The notes beneath the pieces were generated by a model. It did no database searches. It saw only the letters and a list, made by a program, of their open reading frames with translations, and was not told where the DNA came from. Positions 16,761 through 25,919 of a stretch of DNA of 64,000 nucleotides are shown here, piece by piece. Where the stretch lies: the NCBI RefSeq assembly GCF_001598435.1, contig NZ_BCYY01000020.1, forward strand, positions 1 through 64,000, given 5' to 3'. How positions within the stretch are numbered: the first letter of the stretch is position 1; each line of letters opens with the position of its first letter. The stretch is from Sphingomonas pituitosa NBRC 102491. Lineage in GTDB: Bacteria > Pseudomonadota > Alphaproteobacteria > Sphingomonadales > Sphingomonadaceae. The translations under genes and the position numbers were made by a program.

Positions 16761-18650
16761 TCAGCGGGCTTGCAGCAGCTTGTCGAGGCCAGCCTCTCCT
16801 TCGACCGTCTTGACGATGTGCGGATAGCGCAGCCCGTCATGATAGTCGATGCTAACCTCTCGGTAACTATCGTCCCGTTTCAGCGTCAGTCGAATCGGCG
16901 CCTTGGTGCCCTTGGCGGCCTTCACCGCGTCGATCAGCGCATCGGTGGCGTAGGCGCGACCGTTCACCGCGACGATCTCGTCGGCGACGGTGATGCCGGC
17001 CTTGAACGCCGGGCCGTCCCACATCACCCCGGCAATGCCCTTCTTTCCCACCGCAAGGCCCAGCGAATAGCTGAGGTCCGCGGTACCGGGACGGCCCATC
17101 TTGTTCGGCACATCGGTGTAGACGAGCTTGTAGCCGTTGCGCTCGAAGCCCTTGAGCGGCGCGCGCTCGGACACGTCGTGCAGCCGCGCGGTGAGCAGCT
17201 TGCGCCAGTCATAGGGCTGGATGGTCTCCAGCGTCTTGACCACCTCGTCGAAGGTGTAGGTCACCTCGCCATAGTCGCCGTCACGGCCGCCAAAGAAGGC
17301 GCGGGCGAAATCGTCGATCGACTTGCTGCCCTTGCTCTGTTCGCGAAGGATCGAATCGACCTCCATCCACACCAGCAGGCCTTCGTTGTAGTAATCTTCG
17401 CTGCGCTGCCAGCTGGTCCAGCCCTTGGGCGCGCGCGCGGTGATGATCGGATCGTTGGTGGTGTCGATCATCGGGCGCCACTGGCGGCCGGCGCGATTGT
17501 CGAGGCTCGCCATGATGTTGGCATAGCCCTCCAGCGTCTCTTCCTTCGAGACGAGGCCCGAACGCGCCTGGAACACATAGCCCCAGAACTGGGTCTGGCC
17601 TTCATACACCCAGAGCGACTGGTCGCGCATCGGTACGCGGAAATCGGGCGTCCACAGCTCGGCGCCGCGGCGATACTTGCCGTCCCAGCTATGGGTATAT
17701 TCGTGGGGCAGCAGGTTGCGGGCAGTCGCCTGCTCCGCCCACTTCGTGAAATAGCCCGGGGCGACGCCGTCTTCAGAACTGCGGTGATGCTCGAGGCCGA
17801 TCCCGCCCATCTTGTCGCTGATCGACAGGAGGAAGTGGTAGTGATCGTAATGCTGGGCGCCGAAGGTCTTCACCGCCTGCTCGACCAGCCGCTTGTGCGC
17901 CTCGATCTGCTCGGGCTTGGCTTCCAGTTCCTCGGCGCTGTCCGCGACGACGTCGAGCGTCACGCGCTCGGACAGCGGGAACTTGCGGTAATAGCGGCCG
18001 GCGATCACCGGCGAATCCATCAGGATCTCGTAGCTGGTGGTCTCATAGGCGTAGGTCGAACCCGTCACCTTGGCGGGGACGGCGCCGGCGGCGGTCCAGC
18101 CCTCGGGATACTTCACCGTCGCCTGGATGGGGATGCGGCGGGTGAAATAGCCGGCCGGATAGAGGCTGAGCGAGTTGAACTGCACGCTCATCATCTCGGG
18201 CGTCATCACGATGCGGCCCTGGTTGCCGTCGGTGGCGGAGACGAACTGGAACTCGGCCTCCACCGTCTTCGCGCCGGCCGGCACGTCGACATGGAAGGCG
18301 AACACGTCGACATTGTCGCGCGTCCAGGGCAGGCGCTTGCCGTTCGCCTTGATCTGCAGGCCCGCCAGCTTCTCGATTTCGCCGCGCGGCCCGTGCTTGC
18401 CGGGGAGCCATTCGGGGAAGAGCAGGGTAAGGCGGCCGGCCTTGGCGACGGGGATGGTCTCGCGCACCCGGAAGATGCCGCGCACGGTGTCGGTCGCATC
18501 CACGTCGATTTTCAGCGTGCCGGGATAGGCTACATCGCGCGCCGCCGGAATGGTGTCGACGATCGGCACCGGTTGCGGCGCCGAATTCTGCGCGAAGGCA
18601 GGCGCGGTGGTAGCCAGCAACAGGCTGACGAGCGAAACGGCACGAACCAT
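16761..18650 (-). CDS. M61 family glycyl aminopeptidase with PDZ domain
   Basis: Protein of 629 residues with a signal peptide (VSLVSLLLATTAPAFAQ). It has an N-terminal beta domain, then the M61 catalytic domain with the zinc motif HEYTH (about residue 316, in LLPHEYTHSWDGKYRR) and the downstream glutamate in WVYEGQTQFWGY. A C-terminal PDZ domain starts around LGLAVGKKGIAGVMWDGPA and includes ITVADEIVAVNGRAY. M61 enzymes such as the Sphingomonas glycyl aminopeptidase remove N-terminal Gly or Ala from peptides. A periplasmic location follows from the signal peptide. It stands alone, with a palindrome-rich region upstream. Confidence 0.94.
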   Translation of the reverse strand: MVRAVSLVSLLLATTAPAFAQNSAPQPVPIVDTIPAARDVAYPGTLKIDVDATDTVRGIFRVRETIPVAKAGRLTLLFPEWLPGKHGPRGEIEKLAGLQIKANGKRLPWTRDNVDVFAFHVDVPAGAKTVEAEFQFVSATDGNQGRIVMTPEMMSVQFNSLSLYPAGYFTRRIPIQATVKYPEGWTAAGAVPAKVTGSTYAYETTSYEILMDSPVIAGRYYRKFPLSERVTLDVVADSAEELEAKPEQIEAHKRLVEQAVKTFGAQHYDHYHFLLSISDKMGGIGLEHHRSSEDGVAPGYFTKWAEQATARNLLPHEYTHSWDGKYRRGAELWTPDFRVPMRDQSLWVYEGQTQFWGYVFQARSGLVSKEETLEGYANIMASLDNRAGRQWRPMIDTTNDPIITARAPKGWTSWQRSEDYYNEGLLVWMEVDSILREQSKGSKSIDDFARAFFGGRDGDYGEVTYTFDEVVKTLETIQPYDWRKLLTARLHDVSERAPLKGFERNGYKLVYTDVPNKMGRPGTADLSYSLGLAVGKKGIAGVMWDGPAFKAGITVADEIVAVNGRAYATDALIDAVKAAKGTKAPIRLTLKRDDSYREVSIDYHDGLRYPHIVKTVEGEAGLDKLLQAR

Positions 18651-18676
18651 AGTGTAGCGGCCCCTTTGAGTGAATT

Positions 18677-18724
18677 TTCGCGAGCAAGAAACGGCCCCGA
18701 TCGGGCAACATTGTTGCTCGCGAA
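18677..18724. repeat. 11-bp inverted repeat with nested palindromes
   Basis: The 98-base gap between the isoaspartyl peptidase stop and the M61 start holds perfect arms TTCGCGAGCAA (18677-18687) and TTGCTCGCGAA (18714-18724), 26 bases apart. Inside lies the 10-bp palindrome CCCGATCGGG. There is no T-run next to either arm, so it does not look like an ordinary intrinsic terminator. It may be a protein-binding site or a stem in the M61 leader RNA. Confidence 0.6.
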
Positions 18725-18748
18725 TTTCCCATGGGCAAGGGGGTCAGC

Positions 18749-19699
18749 TCAGTTTCGCGGGTCCTCGTAGATCGCGACCAGCTTCTCGCCCCCCGCCGAG
18801 ACCCTGCCGCGATACATGCCGGGCGTGGTGAAGCTCCAGTCGAGCTCGCCGGTGGGGGCGACCAGGATCACCCCGCCGACGCCGCCCATCGCGCGCACGT
18901 CCGCCATCACCACATCGGCAGCCTGTTTCGCGGTCTCGCCCGTGAACCGCATACGGGCGCAGATCTCGTGCGCGACGCCCTCGCGGATGAAGAACTCGCC
19001 CGAGCCGGTGGCGGAAACGGCGCAGGCGCGGTCGTCGGCATAGGTGCCCGCGCCGATCAGCGGCGAATCGCCCACCCGGCCCCAGCGCTTGCCGGTGAGC
19101 CCGCCGGTGGAGGTCGCGGCGGCGACATGGCCCTGGGCGTCCATCGCCACCGCGCCGACCGTGCCATATTTCATGTCGACGTCGAACCCGCCGCGCGCGC
19201 TGTCCCCTTTCATCGACTCGAGCTGCTGGCGGCGCTCCTCGGTGCCGAACCAGCCATTGTCGACCTGCTCCAGTGCCTGTTCCCGAGCGAACTGGTCGGC
19301 GCCCTCGCCGGCGAGCAGGACGTGGCGGCTCTTCTCCATCACCGCGCGGGCGAGCGCGACCGGGTGCCGCGTGGTGGTCGACCCCGCCACCGCACCGGCG
19401 GCACGGTTGCGCCCGTCCATGATCGCGGCGTCGAGCGTGTGCCCGCCCTCCCAGGTGAACACCGATCCGCGCCCGGCATTGAAGTGGGGATCGTCCTCCA
19501 GCACCTGCACCGCCGCCTGCACCGCGTCGACCGCCGAGCCGCCCGCCTCCAGCACCGCCGCGCCGGCATCGAGCGCGGCATTGAGCCCGGCCTCGGCCCC
19601 GGCCGCCTGCGCCGCCGGCACCTCGCCACGCCGCATGCTACCCGCGCCGCCGTGAATCATCAGCGTCCAGCAAGGCTTGGGGGCAGCGGCAATCGACAT
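18749..19699 (-). CDS. iaaA: Isoaspartyl peptidase / L-asparaginase (Ntn hydrolase)
   Basis: Plant-type asparaginase of 316 residues that cleaves isoaspartyl dipeptides and L-asparagine. It is made as a precursor that cuts itself before a threonine; that threonine is in KYGTVGAVAMD (about residue 180). TSTGGLTGKRWGRVGDSP downstream forms the substrate pocket, and the N-terminus WTLMIHGGAGSM is typical. No signal peptide is evident, so it is probably cytoplasmic. I start at the ATG at 19699 because the upstream extension lacks homology. It is divergent from ispG. Confidence 0.94.
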   Translation of the reverse strand: MSIAAAPKPCWTLMIHGGAGSMRRGEVPAAQAAGAEAGLNAALDAGAAVLEAGGSAVDAVQAAVQVLEDDPHFNAGRGSVFTWEGGHTLDAAIMDGRNRAAGAVAGSTTTRHPVALARAVMEKSRHVLLAGEGADQFAREQALEQVDNGWFGTEERRQQLESMKGDSARGGFDVDMKYGTVGAVAMDAQGHVAAATSTGGLTGKRWGRVGDSPLIGAGTYADDRACAVSATGSGEFFIREGVAHEICARMRFTGETAKQAADVVMADVRAMGGVGGVILVAPTGELDWSFTTPGMYRGRVSAGGEKLVAIYEDPRN

Positions 19700-19834
19700 G
19701 GGGCAGGCTCCAACGGACAAAATCAGGCGCGTCCCTAGCAGATCGGGCGAAGCGGCCAAGCTGCGGCCAAACCTGAGCCGGCGCACCATGCATGCCCGCT
19801 AGCCGCGGCCGATCGATGCGCCTATATGGCGGCC

Positions 19835-20959
19835 ATGTCCGTACGACCCTGGCGCGATATCGTCCGGCGGCAAAGCCGTCAGATCATGGTGGGCAACGTG
19901 CCCGTTGGCGGCGATGCCCCGGTGACGGTGCAGACGATGACCAACACCGACACCTCCGACGTGAAGGCGACGATCGACCAGATCCGCCGCTGCGAGGAAG
20001 CGGGCGCGGACATCATCCGCGTCTCCTGCCCCGACGTGGAGAGCACTACCGCCCTCAAGCAGATCGTCCGCGCCGCGCGCGTGCCGATCGTCGCGGACAT
20101 CCATTTCCACTACAAGCGCGCGCTCGAAGCCGCCGATGCCGGCGCCGCCTGCCTGCGGATCAACCCGGGCAATATCGGCTCGGCGGACCGGGTGAACGAG
20201 GTCGTCAACGCCGCCAAGGCGAACGGCGCCGCGATCCGAATCGGCGTGAATGCCGGCAGCCTCGAGAAGGACCTGCTCGAGAAATTCGGTGAGCCCTGCC
20301 CGGAGGCGCTGGTCGAATCCGCGCTCGATCATATCAAGCTGCTCCAGGACCGCGACTTCCACCAGTTCAAGGTGGCGGTGAAGGCCAGCGACGTGTTCCT
20401 TGCCGTCGCCGCCTATCAGCAGCTGGCCGACGCGGTCGATTGCCCGCTGCACCTCGGCATCACCGAGGCGGGCGGATTCGTCGGCGGGACGGTCAAGTCG
20501 GCGATCGGCATCGGTTCGCTCTTGTGGTTCGGCATCGGCGACACGATCCGCGTCAGCCTCTCGGCCGAGCCCGAGGAAGAGATCCGCGTCGGCTTCGAGA
20601 TCCTCAAGTCGCTCGGCATCCGCAACCGTGGCGTGCGCGTCGTCTCCTGCCCGAGCTGCGCGCGCCAGGGCTTCGACGTGATCCGCACCGTGCAGGCGCT
20701 GGAGGAACGGCTCCAGCACATCCGCACGCCGCTGTCGCTCTCGGTGCTCGGTTGCGTGGTCAACGGCCCCGGCGAGGCGCGCGAAACCGATATCGGCCTG
20801 ACCGGCGGCGGCAACGGCAAGCACATGGTCTATCTGTCGGGCCTGACCGATCACACGGTCGAGGATGCCGACATGCTCGATCACATCGTCAAGCTGGTCG
20901 AGGCCAAGGCCGCCGAGATCGAAGCGGCGAACGCGGAGCCGGCGCAGGCGGCGGAGTAA
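19835..20959 (+). CDS. ispG: 4-hydroxy-3-methylbut-2-enyl-diphosphate synthase
   Basis: Iron-sulfur enzyme of the MEP isoprenoid pathway, 374 residues, converting methylerythritol cyclodiphosphate to HMBPP. The TIM-barrel part starts with [18 protein letters not shown]. The [4Fe-4S] ligands are the two cysteines in [11 protein letters not shown] and the one in [11 protein letters not shown], with the conserved glutamate close behind. This is the short bacterial form without the plant insert. ATGs at 19826 and 19835 are both possible; I prefer the second. The divergent gap of 135 bases to iaaA must hold its promoter. Confidence 0.96.
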   Translation: MSVRPWRDIVRRQSRQIMVGNVPVGGDAPVTVQTMTNTDTSDVKATIDQIRRCEEAGADIIRVSCPDVESTTALKQIVRAARVPIVADIHFHYKRALEAADAGAACLRINPGNIGSADRVNEVVNAAKANGAAIRIGVNAGSLEKDLLEKFGEPCPEALVESALDHIKLLQDRDFHQFKVAVKASDVFLAVAAYQQLADAVDCPLHLGITEAGGFVGGTVKSAIGIGSLLWFGIGDTIRVSLSAEPEEEIRVGFEILKSLGIRNRGVRVVSCPSCARQGFDVIRTVQALEERLQHIRTPLSLSVLGCVVNGPGEARETDIGLTGGGNGKHMVYLSGLTDHTVEDADMLDHIVKLVEAKAAEIEAANAEPAQAAE

Positions 20960-21015
20960 GCACCGATCGATTCGACACCGGCGGAGCGCCTGGTCGCACG
21001 CCAGACCGACGGAGG

Positions 21016-21687
21016 CTATTTAGGCGGAGCGACTGGGGCGATGGGCAACGCCTTGCCCTTGCAACCTGCGGAAGGCGGCCTGCCATCAGCGTACCGGAAG
21101 CATTCGCGCATCTCGTCCGGAAACCATCCATTGGCCTCCAGCGCGTAGGTGAGCGCGAGCGCCGAAAGAAGCCGCGCATATAGTTTCGAGAAGCGCGCGC
21201 GCATGTCCCCGGCATCGGCCGCTGCACGACGGGGGGAGAGGGGATGTTCGGCGCAGGCAATCTCCGAACGAAGCCGCGCGGCCATCACACCCTGCCGGGT
21301 CCGGCTGGCAAACGCCTGATCCGCATAGGCGGCAGACTCGACGCAGCGCGCATAGCCGATCGCCTCAACAAACAAAGGCGAATTCCGTTGACGATCCGGG
21401 CCGCGGTTGATCGCCGCCCACATCGAGACGGCGTGCACTTCAAAATCGCCCAGTGATCTCGGCTCCGCGACGTTGTCGTTGAAACGCAGTCCGGTCGGTG
21501 TCACGCATCGCCGGACTGCCGCTTCATCGTCCAAGGGCGCGGCGTCGAGGCAGGCGATCGCCGGCGCCAGCCGCGGCAGGTCGTCTAGCAGCGAGGGCCG
21601 CTTGGTAGCGGGCTCCAACGCCAAGGCGGCTGCGACAGCCGCAAGGTGCACCAGACTCGCCAACTTCGCCGCCCCCTCTCGCTTCAA
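21016..21687 (-). CDS. Hypothetical secreted protein with six cysteines
   Basis: Protein of about 223 residues that I do not recognise. Read from the TTG at 21687 it begins MKREGAAKLASLVHLAAVAAALA, a plausible signal peptide, and a GAGGGG ribosome binding site that overlaps the upstream stop codon lies ten bases before. A TTG at 21663 is an alternative. Six cysteines are spread through the mature part (AIACLDA, RRCVTP, YARCVES, EIACAE, MRECFR, SAGCKG), which suggests disulfides in the periplasm. It lies 13 bases after the hydroxyacyl-CoA dehydrogenase gene and may be co-transcribed with it. Confidence 0.65.
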   Translation of the reverse strand: MKREGAAKLASLVHLAAVAAALALEPATKRPSLLDDLPRLAPAIACLDAAPLDDEAAVRRCVTPTGLRFNDNVAEPRSLGDFEVHAVSMWAAINRGPDRQRNSPLFVEAIGYARCVESAAYADQAFASRTRQGVMAARLRSEIACAEHPLSPRRAAADAGDMRARFSKLYARLLSALALTYALEANGWFPDEMRECFRYADGRPPSAGCKGKALPIAPVAPPK

Positions 21688-21700
21688 ATAAAGCGGCCCC

Positions 21701-22570
21701 TCACCGCGTCGGCACGGGCTCCGCGCCGGTGTAATCGTAGAACCCCCGCTTGGTCTTGCGGCCGTACCAGCCGGCTTCGACATACTTCACCAGCAGCGGC
21801 GCCGGGCGGAACTTGGGGTCGCCGGTGCCTTCGAACAGCACGCGGGTGATCTCCAGGCAGGTGTCCAGCCCGATGAAGTCGGCCAGCGTGAACGGGCCCA
21901 TCGGGTGGTTGAGCCCCAGCTGGCACGCCGCGTCGATGTCCGGGATCGTCGCCACGCCCTCGCCCAGCGCAAAGCACGCCTCGTTGAGCATCGGCATCAG
22001 CACCCGGTTGACGATGAAGCCCGGCGCATCGTTGGCATGGACGATTCGCTTGCCGAGCGACTGGCCGAACGCCTCCACCGCCGCGACGGTCGCGTCGCTG
22101 GTGGCAAGGCCGCGGATCAGTTCGATCAGGCCCATCACCGGCACCGGATTGAAGAAGTGCACGCCCATGAAGCGCGCCGGATCGGGCGCCGCCTGGGCAA
22201 GCCGGGTGATCGGGATCGACGAGGTGTTGCTCGCGAGGATCGCATCGCCGCCCAGCGCCTTGCCCACCGTCTCGAAGATCTGGCGCTTGATCGCTTCCCG
22301 CTCGGTCGCGGCTTCGATCACCAGTTCGCAGGGGCCCATCGCGGCGAGGTCGCCTACGGCCGTGATCCGGCCGAGCGCCGCTTCGGCATCGGCGGCGGTG
22401 ATCTTTTCCTTCTCCACCGCACGCGCGAGCTGCTTGCCGATGCCCGCCTTGCCGGCCTCGGCGCGGGCCTGGTCGACGTCGGACAGCAGCACGGCATAGC
22501 CCGCCTGTGCCGCAACCTGGGCGATGCCCGCCCCCATCTGGCCCGCACCGATCACGCCTACCGTCTTCAT
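21701..22570 (-). CDS. 3-hydroxybutyryl-CoA / 3-hydroxyacyl-CoA dehydrogenase
   Basis: NAD-dependent dehydrogenase of 289 residues. The Rossmann motif is [14 protein letters not shown] at residues 4-17. The family signature [17 protein letters not shown] lies near 140, and the C-terminal dimer domain contains [13 protein letters not shown]. The single-domain length fits HbdA/PaaH-type enzymes rather than the fused FadB/FadJ proteins. They interconvert acetoacetyl-CoA and 3-hydroxybutyryl-CoA, or act in beta-oxidation. The start is the ATG at 22570. No thiolase or crotonase is adjacent, so the pathway is not fixed by context. Confidence 0.93.
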   Translation of the reverse strand: MKTVGVIGAGQMGAGIAQVAAQAGYAVLLSDVDQARAEAGKAGIGKQLARAVEKEKITAADAEAALGRITAVGDLAAMGPCELVIEAATEREAIKRQIFETVGKALGGDAILASNTSSIPITRLAQAAPDPARFMGVHFFNPVPVMGLIELIRGLATSDATVAAVEAFGQSLGKRIVHANDAPGFIVNRVLMPMLNEACFALGEGVATIPDIDAACQLGLNHPMGPFTLADFIGLDTCLEITRVLFEGTGDPKFRPAPLLVKYVEAGWYGRKTKRGFYDYTGAEPVPTR

Positions 22571-22638
22571 GTCCGTCTCCTGAAACTCTGTTGCCGTCCT
22601 ACTACGCAAGCGCGCGCGGCTCGGCTAGCGTCGGCGGC

Positions 22639-23628
22639 ATGTTCCTGCTTGCCCTCTCCGCCGCCACGCTCGGCCAGCCCGCGCCCGGCCCGTTCAAGTC
22701 CTTCGGCGACTGGGCGATCGCCTGCGACAATGTCCGCCGCTGCGAGATGACTTCGCTCCAGCCCGAGGATGGCGACATCGACACCAGCGGGGCGGAGCTA
22801 TCGCTGACGCGCGAGCCCGGCCCGGCCGGCGATCTGACGATCAGCCTGTGGCCGGCAGGCGACGCGCCCGGCACGCTGACGCTCACGATCGACGGCAAGC
22901 GCATCGCCAGCGGCGCCTTGGAGAAGGGCGTGTTGCGGGTCGGCGGCGACGCCGCGCTGCCGGTCGCACGCGCGCTCGCCAATGGCCGCAGCGCGCAGAT
23001 CAGCGTGTCGGCGGGCGGCAAGACCGCGACGCTGTCGCTGGCCGGCGCATCCGCGGCGATGCGCTTCCTCGATGCCCAGCAGGGCCGGGCGGGCGGCGTG
23101 ACCGCGCTGGTCGCGCGCGGCGCCAAGCCGGCCAATACCGTGCCTGCGGCGGCGGCGCTGCCGATGGTGCCGGCGATCGCCCCCGGCGGGCAGGCGGCGG
23201 CGATTTCCCCCGCGCTGCTCGCCCGGCTCAACAAGGCGTCCGGCTGCGGCGGAGACTATTCCGCCAGCTTCCCCCAGCCGGAGCCGGAGACCGGTGCGCT
23301 GGGCGGCGGCGCGACGCTGGTGCTGCTCGCCTGCGGCTCGGGCGCCTATAATCTGTCGAGCGCCGCCTATGTGGTACGCGCCGGCAAGGCGGCGGCAGCC
23401 CGCTTCGACGACGCCACCGATCCGGCGGAACTGATCAACGCCAGCTGGGACGCGGGCAGCGGCACCCTTTCCACCCATGGCAAGGGCCGCGGGATCGGCG
23501 ATTGCGGCGAGGGCGCCAGCTATGTGTGGGACGGCGCCCGCTTTCGCCTGACCGAGGCGACGCGGATGGACGAATGCCGCGGCTCGGCGAACTGGCTCAC
23601 CGTCTGGCGCGCAACCGTCCGCCGCTGA
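22639..23628 (+). CDS. DUF1176 domain-containing secreted protein
   Basis: Protein of 329 residues. A short signal peptide (FLLALSAATLGQPA) is followed by GPFKSFGDWAIACDNVRRCEM, which recalls the start of IalB-like proteins, and then the DUF1176 domain. Cysteines occur in pairs (ACDNVRRC, SGCGGD, LLACGS, GDCGEG, DECRGS), which suggests disulfide bonds in the periplasm. The function is unknown. I use the ATG at 22639 because the frame from 22507 adds sequence opposite the divergent dehydrogenase gene. It converges with the penicillin-binding protein gene. Confidence 0.85.
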   Translation: MFLLALSAATLGQPAPGPFKSFGDWAIACDNVRRCEMTSLQPEDGDIDTSGAELSLTREPGPAGDLTISLWPAGDAPGTLTLTIDGKRIASGALEKGVLRVGGDAALPVARALANGRSAQISVSAGGKTATLSLAGASAAMRFLDAQQGRAGGVTALVARGAKPANTVPAAAALPMVPAIAPGGQAAAISPALLARLNKASGCGGDYSASFPQPEPETGALGGGATLVLLACGSGAYNLSSAAYVVRAGKAAAARFDDATDPAELINASWDAGSGTLSTHGKGRGIGDCGEGASYVWDGARFRLTEATRMDECRGSANWLTVWRATVRR

Positions 23629-23634
23629 GCCGCG

Positions 23635-25851
23635 TCACTCCTCGCCTTCGGGATCGGCGGGCGGGGGCGCGCGGCGGCGGCGATCGGCCTCGCTGCCGGG
23701 CACCGGGATCCGCAGGTTGCGCGGGATCGCATCGCGCGCCTCGCCCTCCGGCACCAGTTCGCGCACCCGGTTCAGGTCGAGCTGCACGCCCTCGCCGTCG
23801 ATCTGCACCCCGGCACCATTGAGCACGTCGTCCAGCTCGATGCCGTTCTCGTCGATCGCATTGTCGGGCTCGACCGGCACCGGCGGCAGGGTGAGGCCCA
23901 GCGCGCGCACCATGAAGTCGCGCCAGATATGCGCCGGCAGGCCGCCGCCGGACGCGCCCGAGACCGGGCTGTTGTCGTCATTGCCGATCCACACGCCGAC
24001 GACGAGGTCGCCCGCCCAGCCGACGAACAGCGCGTCGCGGCCGTCCTGCGTGGTGCCGGTCTTGCCGAACGCCGGCACCGGTAGCGCCGCCGCGCGGGCG
24101 GTGCCCGATTGCACCACCGTGCCGAGCATCGAGCGGAGGTCGTCGAGCAGCCGTTCATCGAACCGGCTCGGCCCGCCGAGGCGGCGCGCCAGCCAGTCGT
24201 CGGCCGATTCCTCGGCATCCAGCCCGCGCGGGCGGACCGGGTAGCTGCCGTTCGCCACGGAAGCATAGGCCGCGGTCAGCTCGAGCAGCGAGCCGGTCGA
24301 GGTGCCGAGCGCGATCGAGGCGTCGTTGCCGAGCGGGGTGGAGATGCCGAGGTCGCGGGCCGCCTGGGTCACCCGGCCGACGCCGAGCTTCTGGATCAGC
24401 CGCGCGGCGACGACGTTGCTCGACTTGGCCATCGCCTGGCGCAGCGTGATGCGGCCGGCATAACGGCCGTCGCTGTTCGAGGGCTTCCAGTCGCCGATCT
24501 GCACCGGGGTGTCGTCGACCATCGTGTCCGGCGTCATCCCCGAACGCAGCGCGGCAAGGTAGACGAACAGCTTGAACGCCGATCCCGGCTGGCGCCGCGC
24601 CTGGGTGGCGCGGTTGAACGGGCTGGCGCCGTAATTGCGCCCGCCGACCATCGCGACGACGCGCCCGTCGGGCCGCATCGCGACCAGCGCCACCTGCGCC
24701 TTGCCGAGGCCCGATGCCTTGATCACGCGCTCCGCCGCGGTCTGCAGCCGCGTGTCGAGCGTGGTCGTCACCGTCTGTTCGGTGGCGACGCCGCCGGCGC
24801 GGTCGCGTGCCTCGGGCAGCACCCAATCGGCGAAATAGGTGCCGTTCGGCAGCGTCTCGTCGCTGTCCTGCACGTGGAGCACCGCAGGCCGCACGCGGCG
24901 CGCCTCGGCCGCCGTGATGAAGCCGGCCTCCTGCATCGCGCCGATCACCAGCCGCTGCCGCTCGCGCGCGCCGTCGAGATTGCCGGTGGGGGCAAGGCGG
25001 CTCGGCGCCTTGACGAGACCGGCGAGCAGCGTCGCCTGGCTGAGCGTCAGACGCTCGGGTTCGATCGAGAAATAATGCCGGGCTGCGGCACGGAGACCGT
25101 ACACATTGTCGCCGAAATACACGTTCGAAAGGTAGCGCGAGAGGATCTCGTCCTTGCTCAGCCAGCCTTCCAGCCAGAAGGCGATCAGCACTTCCTGCGC
25201 CTTGCGCCCGAAGGTGCGGCGCGAATTCAGGAAGGCGTTCTTGGCGAGCTGCTGGGTGATCGTGCTGCCGCCCTGCGCGCCGCCCGAGCTGACATTGTGG
25301 AACGCAGCCCGGGCGATGCCGCGCGGATCGACACCCCAGTGGCTGTAGAAGCGCCGGTCCTCGATCGCGATGAAGGCCTGGGCGACATGATCGGGCAGCT
25401 TGGACACGTCGACCGGCTTGCCGATCACCGCTCCCCGCCGCGCGATCGGGGTACCGTCGGCGGCGAGCAGCGTGATCGACGGCGGCGCCGGCGGCCGCAG
25501 CGACTTGGAGAGCGGCGCGGTGATCGCCAGCCAGGCGACCGCGGCGATGAACAGCAGGATCAGCACGGCGAGGCCGCGGATGATCCAGGGGCCCCAGCGG
25601 ATGCGGCGCTTGGCCGGCCCGGCGGGCGGGAGGTCGTCGCCGCCGTCGAAGCCGCCACCGGCGCCATAGCCCCCGCGATACGGCTCGTTCGGCGCGGCGC
25701 TCTCGCCCGCACCCATGCCGGGCCGCCAGATCGGCTCGCGCTGGTCGCGCCGGCCCTGCGGACGCCAGCCCTGCGGTTGCGCCACATCGTCATCGGCGCC
25801 ATCGCGCCGCAACGGGAATCGACTATCGGGGATGCCGGGCTCGCGCGCCAT
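23635..25851 (-). CDS. Class A penicillin-binding protein (PBP1A family)
   Basis: Bifunctional peptidoglycan synthase of 738 residues. A disordered cytoplasmic N-terminus rich in Arg, Gly and Pro precedes one transmembrane helix (residues of about 88-112). The GT51 glycosyltransferase domain has the catalytic glutamate in EDRRFYSHWG and the motif GGSTITQQLAKN. The transpeptidase domain has SAFK with the active serine (about 425), SSN (about 475) and KTGTTQDGRDALFVG (about 594). A long acidic C-terminal tail ends in a Pro/Arg-rich stretch. It makes and cross-links glycan strands on the outer face of the inner membrane. A striking 8-bp palindrome lies just upstream of its start. Confidence 0.95.
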   Translation of the reverse strand: MAREPGIPDSRFPLRRDGADDDVAQPQGWRPQGRRDQREPIWRPGMGAGESAAPNEPYRGGYGAGGGFDGGDDLPPAGPAKRRIRWGPWIIRGLAVLILLFIAAVAWLAITAPLSKSLRPPAPPSITLLAADGTPIARRGAVIGKPVDVSKLPDHVAQAFIAIEDRRFYSHWGVDPRGIARAAFHNVSSGGAQGGSTITQQLAKNAFLNSRRTFGRKAQEVLIAFWLEGWLSKDEILSRYLSNVYFGDNVYGLRAAARHYFSIEPERLTLSQATLLAGLVKAPSRLAPTGNLDGARERQRLVIGAMQEAGFITAAEARRVRPAVLHVQDSDETLPNGTYFADWVLPEARDRAGGVATEQTVTTTLDTRLQTAAERVIKASGLGKAQVALVAMRPDGRVVAMVGGRNYGASPFNRATQARRQPGSAFKLFVYLAALRSGMTPDTMVDDTPVQIGDWKPSNSDGRYAGRITLRQAMAKSSNVVAARLIQKLGVGRVTQAARDLGISTPLGNDASIALGTSTGSLLELTAAYASVANGSYPVRPRGLDAEESADDWLARRLGGPSRFDERLLDDLRSMLGTVVQSGTARAAALPVPAFGKTGTTQDGRDALFVGWAGDLVVGVWIGNDDNSPVSGASGGGLPAHIWRDFMVRALGLTLPPVPVEPDNAIDENGIELDDVLNGAGVQIDGEGVQLDLNRVRELVPEGEARDAIPRNLRIPVPGSEADRRRRAPPPADPEGEE

Positions 25852-25873
25852 GGCCCCGCCTTAGCCGACTATC

Positions 25874-25893
25874 TGTGTTATCGCAATAACACA
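25874..25893. promoter_or_regulatory. Palindromic site upstream of the PBP1A gene
   Basis: Perfect 8-bp inverted repeat TGTGTTAT-CGCA-ATAACACA, ending 22 bases before the start codon of the penicillin-binding protein gene and 26 bases after the HNH gene. The arms are A+T-rich in an otherwise G+C-rich sequence, which is more like a repressor operator than a terminator stem. No T-run follows. The regulator is unknown. Confidence 0.5.
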
Positions 25894-25919
25894 CAGGGAT
25901 TTTGCGGAGGTGCGGTCGC

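Noticed and set aside
16302..18770. Long open frame on the plus strand opposite ppa and the M61 peptidase
   Set aside because: Same reverse-strand artefact; it spans two separate real genes and has no credible start.
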